Shown here piece after piece: positions 10,884 through 21,457 of a stretch of 64,000 nt of DNA. How positions within the stretch are numbered: position 1 is the first letter of the stretch; each line of letters starts with the position of its first letter. The notes beneath the pieces are model-generated. The model worked only from the letters and a program-made list of their open reading frames with translations, had not been told where the DNA came from and ran no database searches. The position numbers and the translations under genes were made by a program. This DNA is from Phyto melanocephala (Eukaryota > Arthropoda > Insecta > Diptera > Rhinophoridae): positions 50,391,491 to 50,455,490 of the forward strand of contig OW799235.1 of NCBI GenBank assembly GCA_941918925.1, written 5' to 3'.

Positions 10884-12726
10884 GGTATGCTGGTTGAACT
10901 ATTTAGGACTTGTGTGTTGAATGGTTATGTTCCTAGGGGGTGGAGGGAGGTCAGGGTTATATTTATCTCCCTTATTATGGCTTTTGGCTGTCAATGTTGT
11001 GTTGAGGCACTTTGACAGGATAGGACAGAAAGTCGTGACCTATGCGGATGATGTAGTTTTATTGGTATGGGGCAAGTTTCTGCCGACAATTGGCGAAGTC
11101 ATGCAAAGGGCGTTGGACGATCTGTCACCTTGGGCTACTGATAAGGGTTTGGGAGTCAATCCAGGAAAGACAGAGTTGGTTCTTTTTACTAGAAGGTATA
11201 AGGTGGTGGGATTGAAACTACCGGTGCTAGGAGGTGTAGAGCTTAGACTATCTAATAGTGCTAAGTATTTGGGAGTTTTTCTGGACAGCAAGCTGTCCTG
11301 GGGGAGGAACACTCAGGAAAGGCTAAAAAGGGGTCTCAATGCCTACTATGCTTGCAGATCATCGATAGGTAGAAGTTGGGGACTTCGGCCGTCAGTGGTG
11401 GAATGGCTTTATACTTCGGTGGTCAGACCAATTCTTAGATATGGATGCTGTGTTTGGTGGGAGGCATTGGAACTAGCCTTAGACAGAAGGTTCCTACGAC
11501 TAGCAAGTCGTAGGAACCTTCTGTCTAAGGCTCAGAGTTGTGTTTCGATCGGCATGGCAGGTGCCATGAGAAGTACTCCTCAGGCAGCCCTGGATGCTAT
11601 TCTTCACTTTCTGCCTATTGAGCAGTATGTAAGGGGAATGGCAGCCAGGGGCATTCTTAGACTGAGGGAGTTAGAATTGTTGGGGAATTTCAGGCAGCGT
11701 CATTCACGGATCTTGGGTGGAATTAGTGGAGTGGGTTATTGCCTGGGCTTGCCCGGCTCCACAGACTATGTGGGTGCTAGGGTCGATTTTGGAAGTCTGC
11801 CAAGAGTGTTCATGCCGGTTAGAGGGGACTGGGTGGGCAAGAGCAGACTGTTTTGTGGCATTGCTGTCTTTACTGATGGCTCGAAGATGGGGGGCACTGG
11901 TGCGGGGGTCTATATTGAGGATCTGGATATCAGGAAATCATATAGACTCCCTGACAACTGTAGTGTGTTTCAGGCGGAGGTTCTAGGGATCATGAAGGCC
12001 GTGGAACTGGTTAGGGGTAACATCGACGCGGGCTCGGAGGTCACTATATATGTAGATAGCCAGGCGGCTCTTAGTGCCATGAGGGGCTATCATGTGAATT
12101 CTGGGCTGGTCGATGACTGTAGGAGAGCTCTACGGGAGATATTAATGGAGTACAGGTTGAGACTATGCTGGGTGCCAGGTCACTCAAACATTGGCGGAAA
12201 TGAGATAGCTGATGAGTTGGCGAAACTGGGCTCGGTAATAGTGGATCCTGATAGGGTGGAGGCGGTTAGGCCTTCATTAGGTTTCTATTTCGGTAGGATA
12301 AGGGAATAGGTTCTAGGCGAGACTAATCGGGACTGGAGTAACCGAACGGATTGCAGAGTACCACGGACGCTGTGGCCGATACTCAGCAAATCTGATTCGG
12401 ATTTGCTTCTGGTCAGGGATAGGGTCTGCGTGAGGACCATGATAGTGATTATTACGGGCCACTGCATGTTGGGCAGGGTGGCGGTAAGAATGGGGCGGAT
12501 CCTCTCGGATATGTGTAGACTGTGTGAGGATCCGGAGGAGTTGGAGTCAGTTGAGCACATTCTGTGCCAATGTCCCAGACTGCAAATTAGCAGATTGAGA
12601 TGGCTAGGTAGTAGATTTCTCGGCGAATTGGGTGATGTCTCGAGCTGTGGACTCGAGAATCTGATAGGATTCGTAATGGGAATGACCTGGCTTCGTGACT
12701 TGAGTCCGGGAATGTGTCGTTTGTAG
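10884..12726 (+). pseudogene. LINE 1 ORF2 remnant: RT palm/thumb, RNase H, zinc-binding tail
   Basis: The first ~90 bases read RT in one frame ('VPRGWREVRVIF'), then join another frame at a deletion that removed most of the palm upstream of 'PLLW'. From 10921 the frame runs to 12726 with a single TAG at 12307-12309. Visible are the catalytic 'YADDVVLL', 'KYLGVFLDSKLSW' and 'VVRPILRYGCCVWWEAL', then RNase H with 'FTDGSKMGGTGAG', 'VFQAEVLGI', 'YVDSQAAL' and 'WVPGHSNIGGNEIADELA', and a C-terminal 'CRLCEDPEELESVEHILCQC' motif. The enzyme would copy LINE RNA and degrade it. A 27-bp perfect hairpin at 11475-11532 is embedded without breaking the frame. Confidence 0.9.
11475..11532. repeat. Perfect 27-bp inverted repeat with 4-base loop inside LINE 1 ORF
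   Basis: Arms 11475-11501 and 11506-11532 are exact reverse complements around 'agca'; the arms start agccttagacagaaggttcc. The sister copy LINE 2 has no such structure at the matching point (around 21765-21800), where its protein runs directly from 'WWEVLEKG' to 'RKLLTKVQRC'. The extra arm therefore looks like a snap-back (templated) duplication that happened to keep the frame. Confidence 0.95.
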
Positions 12727-13479
12727 GGTTTTGGCTTTCTTTTTTGGCTTTAGTTTGTTGTCCACTTCTCACCTTTTTCTGTCTTCTTTCTTTCTTCTCC
12801 CTTCTCTTCTTCTCTCTTCTCTTTATTACTTTAGGGCATCACAATGGTGTCTGGGTGAGGGTGTGAAGGTTACTTCACACCGGCCTAACTTACCTACCTA
12901 CCTAGAGGTATGATGATAAAATTTGCTACGCATAGCCTTCTAGTCAACGTCATTACTGTTCCAGAAAATTAAGGTGCCACGCCTACTTTTACGCCCACCT
13001 CCCATATAACGTTTTATCTAAAATTCATATAATTTCTCTATTAATAAAGATTTTGGAATAATAAAGGACTATATTGAAACATCTAAGCTGTACTTATTAG
13101 CAAAAACAACTTTGACACGCCTACTATAACGCCAACTTTTCACGTTATCTACTGTTAATGAAATTTAAAAGCTCATAAAACCGACAAAATTAGAGGTATG
13201 ATGACAAAATTTGCTACATATACCCTTCTAATCAATGTAATTGTTGTGCCAAAAAGTTTAGGTGACACGCCCACTTTAACGCCTACCTCCCATATAACGG
13301 TTTATCTTAAATTCATGTCATTTCTCTATTGACAAAGTTTTTGGGAAAATAAAGGACTATATTGAAATATCTAAGTTGTATTTATTAGCAGAAACTTTAT
13401 TGACACCCCTACTTTAACGCCCACTTTCACTAAAAGACTAAATTTACGAAAACATTTTACTATCATATCGAAGTTACTA

Positions 13480-14093
13480 AGGGTGGTTAAGTTTTAAGGG
13501 CCGATATTGATTTTAAATAAAACACAAATTATTAAGAAATCATTATCATTGCTTTTTATAATGATAATATTTGTATGGTTCAATTATGTATTTAACAAAA
13601 TATCGGCCAAATGGCCCCCTCGCATCCTTGGCGCCACTCTATCTGATGGTCCAAATTTTCAATGATAATGTTGATGCTCAATTGTTGGGCATGATGATGA
13701 GTCGAGGTTGACTGCTCTTTTACCACACTATCGCAAAAAACAGCAATGGATCCCATTCAACGAACTAAGAAGGCATTCACAGATTTTCTAACATTTTATA
13801 CAGACCTGTTTTGCAGAAATTAAAATATTTTTTACAATTCTCCTGATTGTGGACGAATTTGAACGATAATGTTGATCAAAAGAATTACAAAGTGCACAAA
13901 ATGCATTTTGATTTGAACGCCCATTTTTATAAAAAACCTGAATAACTTTAAAACCTTATTCATTTGCGTATCTTTCTACGGATCAAATTGAGTAAGTTTG
14001 AGATTGAGAAATGTTAAATGAAATGCAGAAAACAAATTTAAAGACTAGGTGTAGTTCACCCTCAACATGGGCCCTTAAAATTTAACCACCCTC
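13480..14093 (-). mobile_element. Decayed mariner-like element (minus) in DINE-1 copy d
   Basis: 614-bp element with TIRs AGGGTGGTTAAGTTTTAAGG at the left and the near reverse complement at 14070-14093, flanked by TA (13478-13479 and 14094-14095). On the minus strand near 13605-13680 a short frame reads like the C-terminus of the mariner group ('IIENLDHQIEW' then 'WPIF', where relatives have 'ENF..R...C..S.GGHL..I.F'). Its left end also shares 'attttaaataaaacaca' with the DD41D-type mariner at 23414-24311. Most of the transposase is deleted. Confidence 0.65.
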
Positions 14094-14224
14094 TACAAAG
14101 AAAGTGATACATATTTTATTATGATAGCGTTTAACAAAATAATAAATATTGTGCTTTTAATGTACACAAAATTGGTGGTGGGTATAAAAGATTCGGCACA
14201 GCCGAATATAGTGCTCTTACTTGT

Positions 14225-15686
14225 TTTTTTTAAATATGTACCTATTAGTTGTACTTAAAGTACGAATAAATATGAATATTCATAAATAATGAAATAATAA
14301 ATTAATTTGTTTTAATATCTACGCGGTTAAGAATTTTTAAAAAATGTTTATATATTCTGAAAGATCTAATAAAAAGCTTTCAAATGAAATCAATAATTGA
14401 AGGATCGCCGCGAATAACGTTGCAAATGACAAAATAGTAATTTTTCAGGATAGCAAAAAAATTTATTTAAAAGGTTTGATTATCTCTTTATTATTTTTTT
14501 TTTAGTTTATCAAAAATAATAAAAATAAAATAAATAATGCACAAAATCAAGAAATTCAAGTTTCAAATAACATATAAATGAACTCTTTTTATTTTTTTTA
14601 GGGGAAAAACGTTTCATTCCAAAAAATTTTTTTTGTTACATATGATTTTTCACTATTTCTAAACCTTTTATTTTTATTGTCTTTCCAATTTTTCGACAAA
14701 TACTTTTCATTTTGTACCTCTGTTACACTTATCAATCACTTTCGACAATTCCGTTCGTAGCATTTTTCTTCCCAGCAAAAATTTATTTTGTACCGGTAAG
14801 CAGTAAAAAAAATCATGCCTTATAGCGCAATATTAGAGCGCATTCGAGGGTGCTATAAATGGAAGTCAGAAATTTCTATTAAATATATTTTATTTTTTTT
14901 TAAATAACTTACTGCAACTTCTCTCGCTTACGAGGATGCAGGAATGTAAGCGAATGATTACCTCTCTTTACTGTAGTTCTTAAAAAATTTATTGAAAACA
15001 CATAAAAGAGACATGATATTACTGCATTAACCATGTGTGAAAATAGCAAATAATTAGAGCATCAAAGAGCCCTACCAAGTGGGACATCTCATATAAAAAT
15101 CATGCCTTCCTGAAGCAGGTTGGGAAAGGAGAGTACATTTGTCTCTCCCTTACAAACCTGCTTCCGGGTATGCAGTAATTTTTGGTGGGTTATAACTTAC
15201 AACGTTCTTCCACTGACTGACTCATTGTAATTGCGTTTTGACGGTGATAAAATGCATAATTTTGATATTTTGGTGTTTGAACAAATGTAAGAGAGTAATT
15301 TTAACGGTAATCTGCAAAAAAAAACAGGTTTTGCAAAATTTTTCTTTTACTTTAATCGCGGCTTTGCCTTAATTTTGCCAATATATGTTGAGAAATGTAC
15401 AAAATCGTTCGAACATTGTACAAAATATTTCGTTAGTTTACACTATGAAAGTCTTTCGTAAAATATACGATAAGTATGAAATTTTTGTGTACATTTTAAG
15501 AAATATTTATTGTTTTCATAAAACAATGTCGTATACATTACGAACAAATTTAGTGAAAAGTAACCAAAGTATTGTACTTCAAAAAAAATTTGTTATTTTA
15601 AGTTAAAATTATAAAAATATTACGAATTATTTCTATTGCTTTACGAAAAGTTATTTTGCTTTTAAATAAAAGATTTTTATTGTAAA
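14225..15686. other. AT-rich sequence, one hairpin, nothing coding
   Basis: No open frame with resemblance. A hairpin at 15112-15164 is described separately. The frame at 15385-15606 is Ile/Lys/Tyr-rich AT sequence with no motif. From 15687 ('ctagctgacccg') a decayed dispersed repeat related to that at 3992 begins, which hosts the LINE nest. Confidence 0.5.
15112..15164. repeat. 22-bp hairpin (3 mismatches)
   Basis: Left arm 15112-15133 begins gaagcaggttggg. Right arm 15143-15164 ends aacctgcttc. Nineteen of 22 positions pair around a 9-nt loop. Weaker complementarity extends outward ('aaaaatcatgcc' versus 'tgcagtaattttt'). Possibly the centre of a small foldback element; no flanking duplication found. 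Confidence 0.6.
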
Positions 15687-15964
15687 ACTAGCTGACCCGT
15701 TTTTTTGCATTGTAAATTATTCTAGCAAATATTTTTTTTAGTTTAATAAAAACAACTAACTAGGTAGGTAGGTAGGAAAGGAGGATGCAGGAAACAGGAT
15801 CCGCCTCCAACACCCACACTCGTACACCAATATGGTCCATTGTATTTCCCTTTATATATTAAAGATAGAAGATCGATTAGAAAAAGAAAACGAGAGAGGG
15901 TAGCCAAAGATATAATAAATGAAAATAAGAGATAGTTGGTAGGAAATAGAATAGAAGAAAGAAA

Positions 15965-16502
15965 GGCCGACTTCCTAAACGCAAGTTGCAATTCATAATT
16001 TAAAAAAATGCGTATGCAATGCTAAACATGTCTTAAGTGCAACCTTGCGTTGCAGAGATTTTTTTGCATTTTATCGGCATTTAGGAACGCTCATGGATCC
16101 ACTTTTTGTCTCTGCAATATAAAGTGTTTAATTATTTAAATTATTAGTCTGTGATTTAAATAAACTCTCTCAATTATAAATAATTTATTATAAATAAACA
16201 AATAAATAAATAATATAAATATAAAGTGTTTAATTATTTAAATTATTAGTCTGTGATTTAAATAAACTCTATCAATTATAAATATTTTATTATAAATAAA
16301 CAAAGAAAATACTAACTCAGCCATTGCAGCTCAAATGTTTGCATACAAAATAAAAATGATGCGCGATTTTGACAGCTGATACTTAGTAAACTGAGTTGCC
16401 AAACGATTAGGAACATTGGACATTGCTAGAAAGTTTACATATGCGTTTACGAAGTGTATGCATTGTAAATATGCATTGCAACTTGCGTTTAGGAAGTCGG
16501 CC
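15965..16502. mobile_element. MITE 'A', copy 2, with internal duplication
   Basis: Same termini as copy 1 (starts GGCCGACTTCCTAAACGCAA, ends in its reverse complement), flanked by AAA (15962-15964 and 16503-16505). It is 101 bp longer than copy 1 because an internal block starting 'aaagtgtttaattattt' is present twice (about 16120 and 16224). Otherwise the two copies are almost identical, so the family moved fairly recently. Confidence 0.9.
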
Positions 16503-17079
16503 AAATACATATTCCCTACGAGCCACATTGCATCTTCACTAGCCACCCGACCCCCATGATGAATCCGGTATTCCCCAGTTCCCACTCCGAAACATCACCT
16601 AAATCATCGTGGAATCGTCTACCTAACCACTTTAGCCTGTGATTCTGTAGCCTCGGGCAGTGACAGACAATGTGTTCCACAGTTTTTAGCTCCTCCTCAT
16701 CCTCACACATCCTACAATAATCCGGAGTGCCGCGATCCCATCAATAGTGGCCCTCAGACACACCCTATCCAGGCCCAGAAGTAACGTAGAGTCCGCTGAA
16801 TTCAACTTGGGCCATGAAGCCCTTGACACTCGGCAGTTTCTTCTGTCCCTCCACCTCAAAAATCAGTGCCGATCTACTGCGCGCAAGTTCCATATAATGG
16901 ATTCCATTGTACCCCGGTACCCAACACAATGTGGCATCGAAGAGGTTCATGAGCCTAACGAGTGCCCTCCTGCACTTCCCAACAAGCCTACATTTCACAT
17001 AGTGTCCCTTCAAGGCTTTGAGCGCCGCCTGACTGTGAACGTATAGAGTAACCTCCCTACCCCTTGGAACATATTCCAA
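16503..17079 (-). pseudogene. LINE 3 RNase H and C-terminal zinc-binding fragment
   Basis: On the minus strand the segment 17079 to ~16765 reads RNase H ('VTLYVHSQAALKAL', 'LCWVPGYNGI'; the conserved Asp of 'YVDSQ' is His here). 16710-16516 reads the C-terminal motif 'EDEEELKTVEHIVCHCPRL' and 'WLGRRFHDDLGDVS'. The two parts are in different frames, and 'GNEIADELA' is degraded, so the fragment is dead. It is closest to LINE 2 (22306-22953). Confidence 0.85.
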
Positions 17080-17150
17080 TATAAGAATAACTAACTAACT
17101 CTGAGTACATTAAAAAAACGTAAGTCGTTACGTTATTTAAAAAAGACCCT

Positions 17151-17917
17151 ATGGTACCTGGTTATATTCGGAGAACGGATGGCTCGTGGACAGAGTCTTG
17201 CTCGGAGACCCTGGATCTATTTATGGAGACACACTTTCCCGGCTGTGTGATTGTGAGGGACGCTCATTCGATAGAGGTCGACCAGGGATCGATCGATAGG
17301 GAACGGGAGATAGCTGAGATGATAACGACGGATAAAGTAGCATGGGCGGTTAATACGTTTGAGGTCTATAAATCCCTGGGTCCGGATGGAATTATCCCTG
17401 CCATGCTGCAAAACGTCTCGGATCATTTTCTTTTACTGTTAACAAGAGTGTTTAGAGCGTGTCTCCTGAGGAGATACATACCTAGGAGGTGGAGAGAGGT
17501 TAGGGTTATTTTTATACCCAAGGCTGGTAGAGCAGGACACTCGAAGCCGAAGGATTTAAGACCTATCAGCCTCTCGTCTTTTCTGCTTAAGACGTTAGAG
17601 AGACTGGTCAATCTACATCTGAGGGGTTTTATTGATCCCCACATGATCAGTGGGGCTTAACATGCGTATCTGAAGGGTAGATCTGTTGAGAGTGTGCTGC
17701 ATGATGTGGTAGGTTTTATAGAACGCCCCTGTTATGGTTACTAACGGTCAATGTTATTTTGAGGAGATTTGAGAGTGAGGGCATGAAGATTGTGGCATAT
17801 GCGGATGATGTAGTTATGCTGGTCAGGGGAAGATTTCTTCCGACGATTAGCGAGGTACTTCAATCGGCACTATGTACATTATCTTCTTGGGCTTCGGAGA
17901 ATGGACTGGGTGTGAAC
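17151..17917 (+). pseudogene. LINE 2 ORF2, reverse transcriptase first part
   Basis: 17151-17660 reads RT fingers/palm: 'VNTFEVYKSLGPDGIIPAML', 'RVFRACLL', 'RRWREVRVIFIPKAGR' and 'LRPISLSSFLLKTLERLV', ending at a TAA (17658-17660) where relatives have Gln. After 17661 there is a short remnant ('GRSVESVLHDV') and then a deletion that joins near 17728 to 'CYGY', upstream of the catalytic 'AYADDVVMLVRG' at about 17799. The frame then reaches the hAT insertion at 'GLGVN'. The palm deletion resembles, but is not identical to, that in LINE 1. Confidence 0.85.
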
Positions 17918-17989
17918 TAGAGGTCTGCATATGTGCGATTAAACGACACATGAATTCACATATCAAGCTAGCAAGTAGTGTGTTGTGTG

Positions 17990-19263
17990 TAGGGTTTGGG
18001 ATTTCCCGGAGTTTTTGTATTCCCGGGAAACGGGAATTAAAAAATCGTCTTCCCGGGAATTCCCGGGATTCCCGAAAATAATATTTCTTTTAAAATAAAT
18101 AATGTTTGTGAACTTTAACATCACGATTTGGTTAATAATTCATTGTTTTAGTAGTAGTTTATTTTCCATTAGAGTCCGTATTATGTCAGCATTACATCTT
18201 CCGAAAATATAAACTTAACCCAAATTATAAAAATAATTATTGCCATGTAAACAGATATCTTTTTTGGGCAACACTACTCCACTCGTCTAATACAAGAGAA
18301 AACCTCAAACTGTCGCAAATTCGACTCGATATTGTTTTCACCATCGTATTTTTAACGGCGTTGGTAACGTCATATTTTTACTGAAAAAACTTTGTCAAAA
18401 GAACTTTGTGTAATTGTTCGAATAGATATTCCATCGACTGCTGCCAATTTTGAAACAACTTCGGGTAATGTTTGAATGTCTAAAAAACTTTTAATGGTGG
18501 AGTTATTTTTTTATTTGGTGCAAGTGTTGAAGAATCGTTTTGAAACTTTATTTTATGGACCAAAAGAAGGTGCCGTATGAGACCACTAGTACTACTGCCC
18601 TTGAATATTAACCTTTTCGGGAAAATATTACATTGTGCTGCGTTGTCTACTTTTTGAAAATAGTTCCAAACTTCAGACATTTTGCTTATAAACAAAGTGA
18701 ATTTTAAAAAAAGTATTATTAGAAAAATTCAATCATAAATGAAAAAAATTATACTTACAAATTCTGTGACCACTTTTAAAAACAATTTGTACATACGATT
18801 ATATTTATAAAAATGAACCACGGAAACTACTGCTGGTTTTACGGTTGTTATAAAAAACATTTTTATACAAGAAAACATTTAATTATGTATGTCTATACTT
18901 AATTCACTTGAAATTTATAAGCACTTATTAAAAATAATTCCAGAAAGTCGTTAACTTTGGCGTGAAATATTTTTGACCGACGATGTTTGTTTTTATTTTA
19001 CATAAATAGTCGTATTTGAAAAAGTTGTAAATACTTAACAAACAAAAAACGCTAACAAATTAAAAACCTTACTTTTTATTCAAATATTCTTTAAATTTAC
19101 GAAAACAGATAAGAAATTAAAAATAAAATTAAATATATTTCCTAATATTCTACATATTTTTTATTTCCCGTTTTCCCGGGAATAAGAGCAAAATTTTTCC
19201 GGGAATATTAAGTGGTTCATTCCCGGGAATTCCCAGGCGGGAATTCCCGGTTCCCAAACCCTA
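17990..19263 (-). mobile_element. hAT element nested in the outer hAT
   Basis: TIR TAGGGTTTGGGA at 17990 with its exact reverse complement ending 19263, and an 8-bp duplication GTTGTGTG (17982-17989 and 19264-19271). Both ends carry many 'cccgggaattcccggg' subterminal words, likely transposase-binding sites. The only coding trace is a BED-type zinc finger on the minus strand (18480-18695); the catalytic domain is missing. Confidence 0.9.
18480..18695 (-). pseudogene. BED-type zinc finger fragment of a hAT transposase
   Basis: 71-codon minus frame. Residues ~7-48 have the BED pattern: 'SEVWNYFQKV' (aromatic start), 'QCN', then 'STSGLIRHL' and 'HKIKF' supplying the paired His residues. The second Cys of the expected C-x2-C is Phe (CNIF), so zinc binding is probably lost. 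In hAT transposases this domain sits at the N-terminus and binds subterminal DNA. The frame ends soon after, and no RNase H-fold catalytic region follows within the element. Confidence 0.7.
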
Positions 19264-21457
19264 GTTGTGTGTGATTTTAGAATCATACACAATTAATTGT
19301 GTGTGAGTAAAAGCCTATGTGTGCAAAGCGTTCAATTATTTATGTGAGTGTGTGAGAGAAATATTTGATTCAGGTGTAAATAACAAATTTGCTCTTTAAT
19401 TCGAGTAAATACACTGTGTCGATGTACATATTGTGTTTTATCAACACAACATGTGTTTTGTGTTTTAAATTTTTTTTATCGTATTGAAAACAAAATATTA
19501 GTAAAAAGATGTTGCATTAAAAAGTGATACAAACTTTTTAGAAGCAAAAAGTAGTAGTTTTAAATATATTTTTTAACAAATGGAATTTTTATTAATTTGT
19601 TATAATATTGTTGACAATAATCACTATATCTACCGAATTTAATCGTAAACAAGTTAAAAAATTTTACAACTGGCTACTTTTGTATACTTTGGCAGGTCAA
19701 TCTATACTAAAATACACACTTAAAAGCAGATTTATAATTTTTAATTAAAATAATTTTTATTTAAACAAATTAAATGTGTTTTCAATAAATAAAGTTAAAA
19801 TATAAATAAATTCAATACATTGACAATAATAATAAGGAACTAGGTGCCTATATCAGACTTTTTTTTATAAAAGACGGAATAATATTAAATTAAATATTAA
19901 ATGAAGAAAATATGTATCTCATGAGGAAAACATAGAAATTGTTTTTGTAAAATATAAAGTCATGAAAATAAACATTTATTCCTTTTGTGCACTAATTTCA
20001 GTTTCTAATTCATGCTTTGGAATATTATAATGCAAAAATATATGCATTATCTATTTTACCAAATACATTCCAAACCTTGCTTTTGCCTCTTTTGTTGTTG
20101 ATTTTAAATTCATTTCTTTTAATTTTTGATTTGATTGTTGAGTTTGACAAAAAGCTACTTACGTCGGTACTTGCTACCTCTGCTACAGAATCGTCCGCTG
20201 ACATCTATTAATTTTTTTTTTGTTTGTAATAAATAAGGCAAATTAACACAAAAACACTGTCTTAGCGAAAATTAAATAAGTGAAGGGTAAATAAAAACTA
20301 AGGTACTTTAAAATAGTTTGTAGTTTAAATAAATTAAATTTCTTAAAACCAGATCTTTTAACTTTTATTTTTAAACGTTAATAGATTATTTTATAACGAG
20401 CTTTCTTTCTTAGCCTTGGTCATTTTTTTTTAGTTAAAATGTATTTAAAGCAAAACCTTTTAAATAAAACTTAAAAATGTAACATAGAAATTCATATTTC
20501 TATGTAATTTTAATTTAATACTTTTAAAATAAATTTCGAATTACATTTTACACAAACTTCAGTCACTTACTTTAATATTATTTTGAGTATATTTTCTTTT
20601 TATGCGTTAAGCATATGCGCGAAATTCTGTTTAAAATAGCAACTCAAATATTTTCGCTAAGCCGTTATGAATTGAAATAAAATTGATGGAATGAAACGGT
20701 ATATGTTAGAGAGAGTAAACTATAAAAAATGTAAGCAAAGTTTTAATTTTTGTTGTTGTTGTTTTGTTTATTTTATTAAATGTTGTCAACGTTTTGTTTA
20801 TGAGAAACATAAAAATAAAACAAACAAAAAAGCGGTCGCTGAATTTGCTCATAAACCGCTGATTCAGCAACAATTTTAATATTTTAAGCTTGAAATGTCA
20901 ATTTTAAGTTGAACAATTTTACTTATTTTTTTGACATTTACTGTGTCTTTCTATCAATTCTATATCATCAATGAATAAAAATATAGTGTAATAAGTGCTT
21001 AAGAATTATTGCCTATGTATACTAATTTTGTCATGTTTTAAAATATTTTTTTTATATCTAATATTATTATTGTTATTGTTTTTGCATATAAAAAATACAT
21101 TTATTACAACCATTTCATTTTATTACTTTTTTTGCTAAAATTTTAACTTTCCTCTTTACTTAACAAAATAAGTCAAGAAACACACGAATGATTAGTGTGA
21201 TTTTTAACTTCGCTCAGGTTTTTTTATTGTAATATGTATGAATTTGAGTTCATCAAACAATAAACAATAATAGAGAAACACACACAATTAGTGTAAGTGT
21301 TTGTGGCTAACTTTTTAATGAACGGTGTTGTGTTGATCTCATTTAAAATGATTGAGCGTGAATGACTCGCTTTAATTTTTTTTACACATTTGATAAGCAT
21401 ATCAAATACACACACAGCATTCATTTGGCTACCAAATCATTTGTGCAGACCTCTAGT

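Larger units (their letters stand above)
10884..12902 (+). mobile_element. RNase H-bearing LINE, 5'-truncated (LINE 1)
   Basis: About 2.0 kb inserted in DINE-1 copy d with an 11-bp target duplication TAGAGGTATGA (10873-10883 and 12903-12913). It contains the end of a reverse transcriptase, RNase H and a C-terminal Cys/His segment, then a T/C-rich 3' UTR and a tail of ACCT units. Three more members occur in the window (15763-17088 minus, 17140-23153 plus, 52702-52771 minus). The set belongs to the jockey/I/LOA/R1 branch; the RNase H favours I- or LOA-like, but I cannot fix the clade. Confidence 0.9.
10261..13440 (+). repeat. Four ~287-bp tandem units inside DINE-1 copy d
   Basis: Units beginning 'attagaggtatgatgataaa' or similar start near 10261, 10584, 10872 (resuming at 12903 after the LINE) and 13191. 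Each carries 'ggtgccacgcc', 'cccatataacg', 'gattttggaata' and 'cacgttatctac'. The first unit also has an exact 40-bp tandem duplication at 10373-10452. No protein is encoded. Confidence 0.85.
10041..14224 (+). mobile_element. DINE-1/INE-1-like Helentron (copy d), hosting a LINE and a mariner relic
   Basis: Starts TATACCCGCCACC..GGGGTATA with 'cattccgttt' and 'accctataaagtatata', and ends GGGTATAAAAGATTCGGCACAGCCGAAT..CTTACTTGTTT. The ATTCGGC/GCCGAAT hairpin just before the 3' end and the self-complementary TATACCC start are the INE-1/DINE-1 signature; these are non-autonomous Helitron relatives mobilised in trans. Between the ends lie about four ~287-bp tandem units, as DINE-1 elements typically carry internal tandem repeats. 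A LINE (10884-12902) and a mariner (13480-14093) inserted later. Confidence 0.75.
15763..17088 (-). mobile_element. RNase H LINE, 5'-truncated, minus (LINE 3), split by MITE 'A'
   Basis: Reads on the minus strand from about 17088 (RNase H) to its ACCT-type tail at 15763-15775. It is flanked by a 9-bp duplication AACTAACTA (15754-15762 and 17089-17097). MITE 'A' copy 2 (15965-16502) sits in its 3' UTR with a 3-bp duplication. Removing the MITE makes the LINE contiguous, so the MITE is the younger insertion. Confidence 0.85.
17918..21457. mobile_element. Non-autonomous hAT element (outer), inserted in LINE 2
   Basis: TIR TAGAGGTCTGCA at 17918 and its exact reverse complement ending 21457, with an 8-bp target duplication GTGTGAAC (17910-17917 and 21458-21465). 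The 8-bp duplication and TAGAG-type terminus identify hAT. Subterminal regions are rich in GTGTG/CACAC words. Outside the nested hAT at 17990-19263 no transposase is seen: the frames at 20017-20211 and 20691-20879 lack motifs. It was presumably moved in trans. Confidence 0.9.

Noticed and set aside
20017..20879. Open frames inside the outer hAT as transposase pieces
   Set aside because: No RNase H-fold or dimerisation motif; composition is that of AT-rich non-coding DNA.
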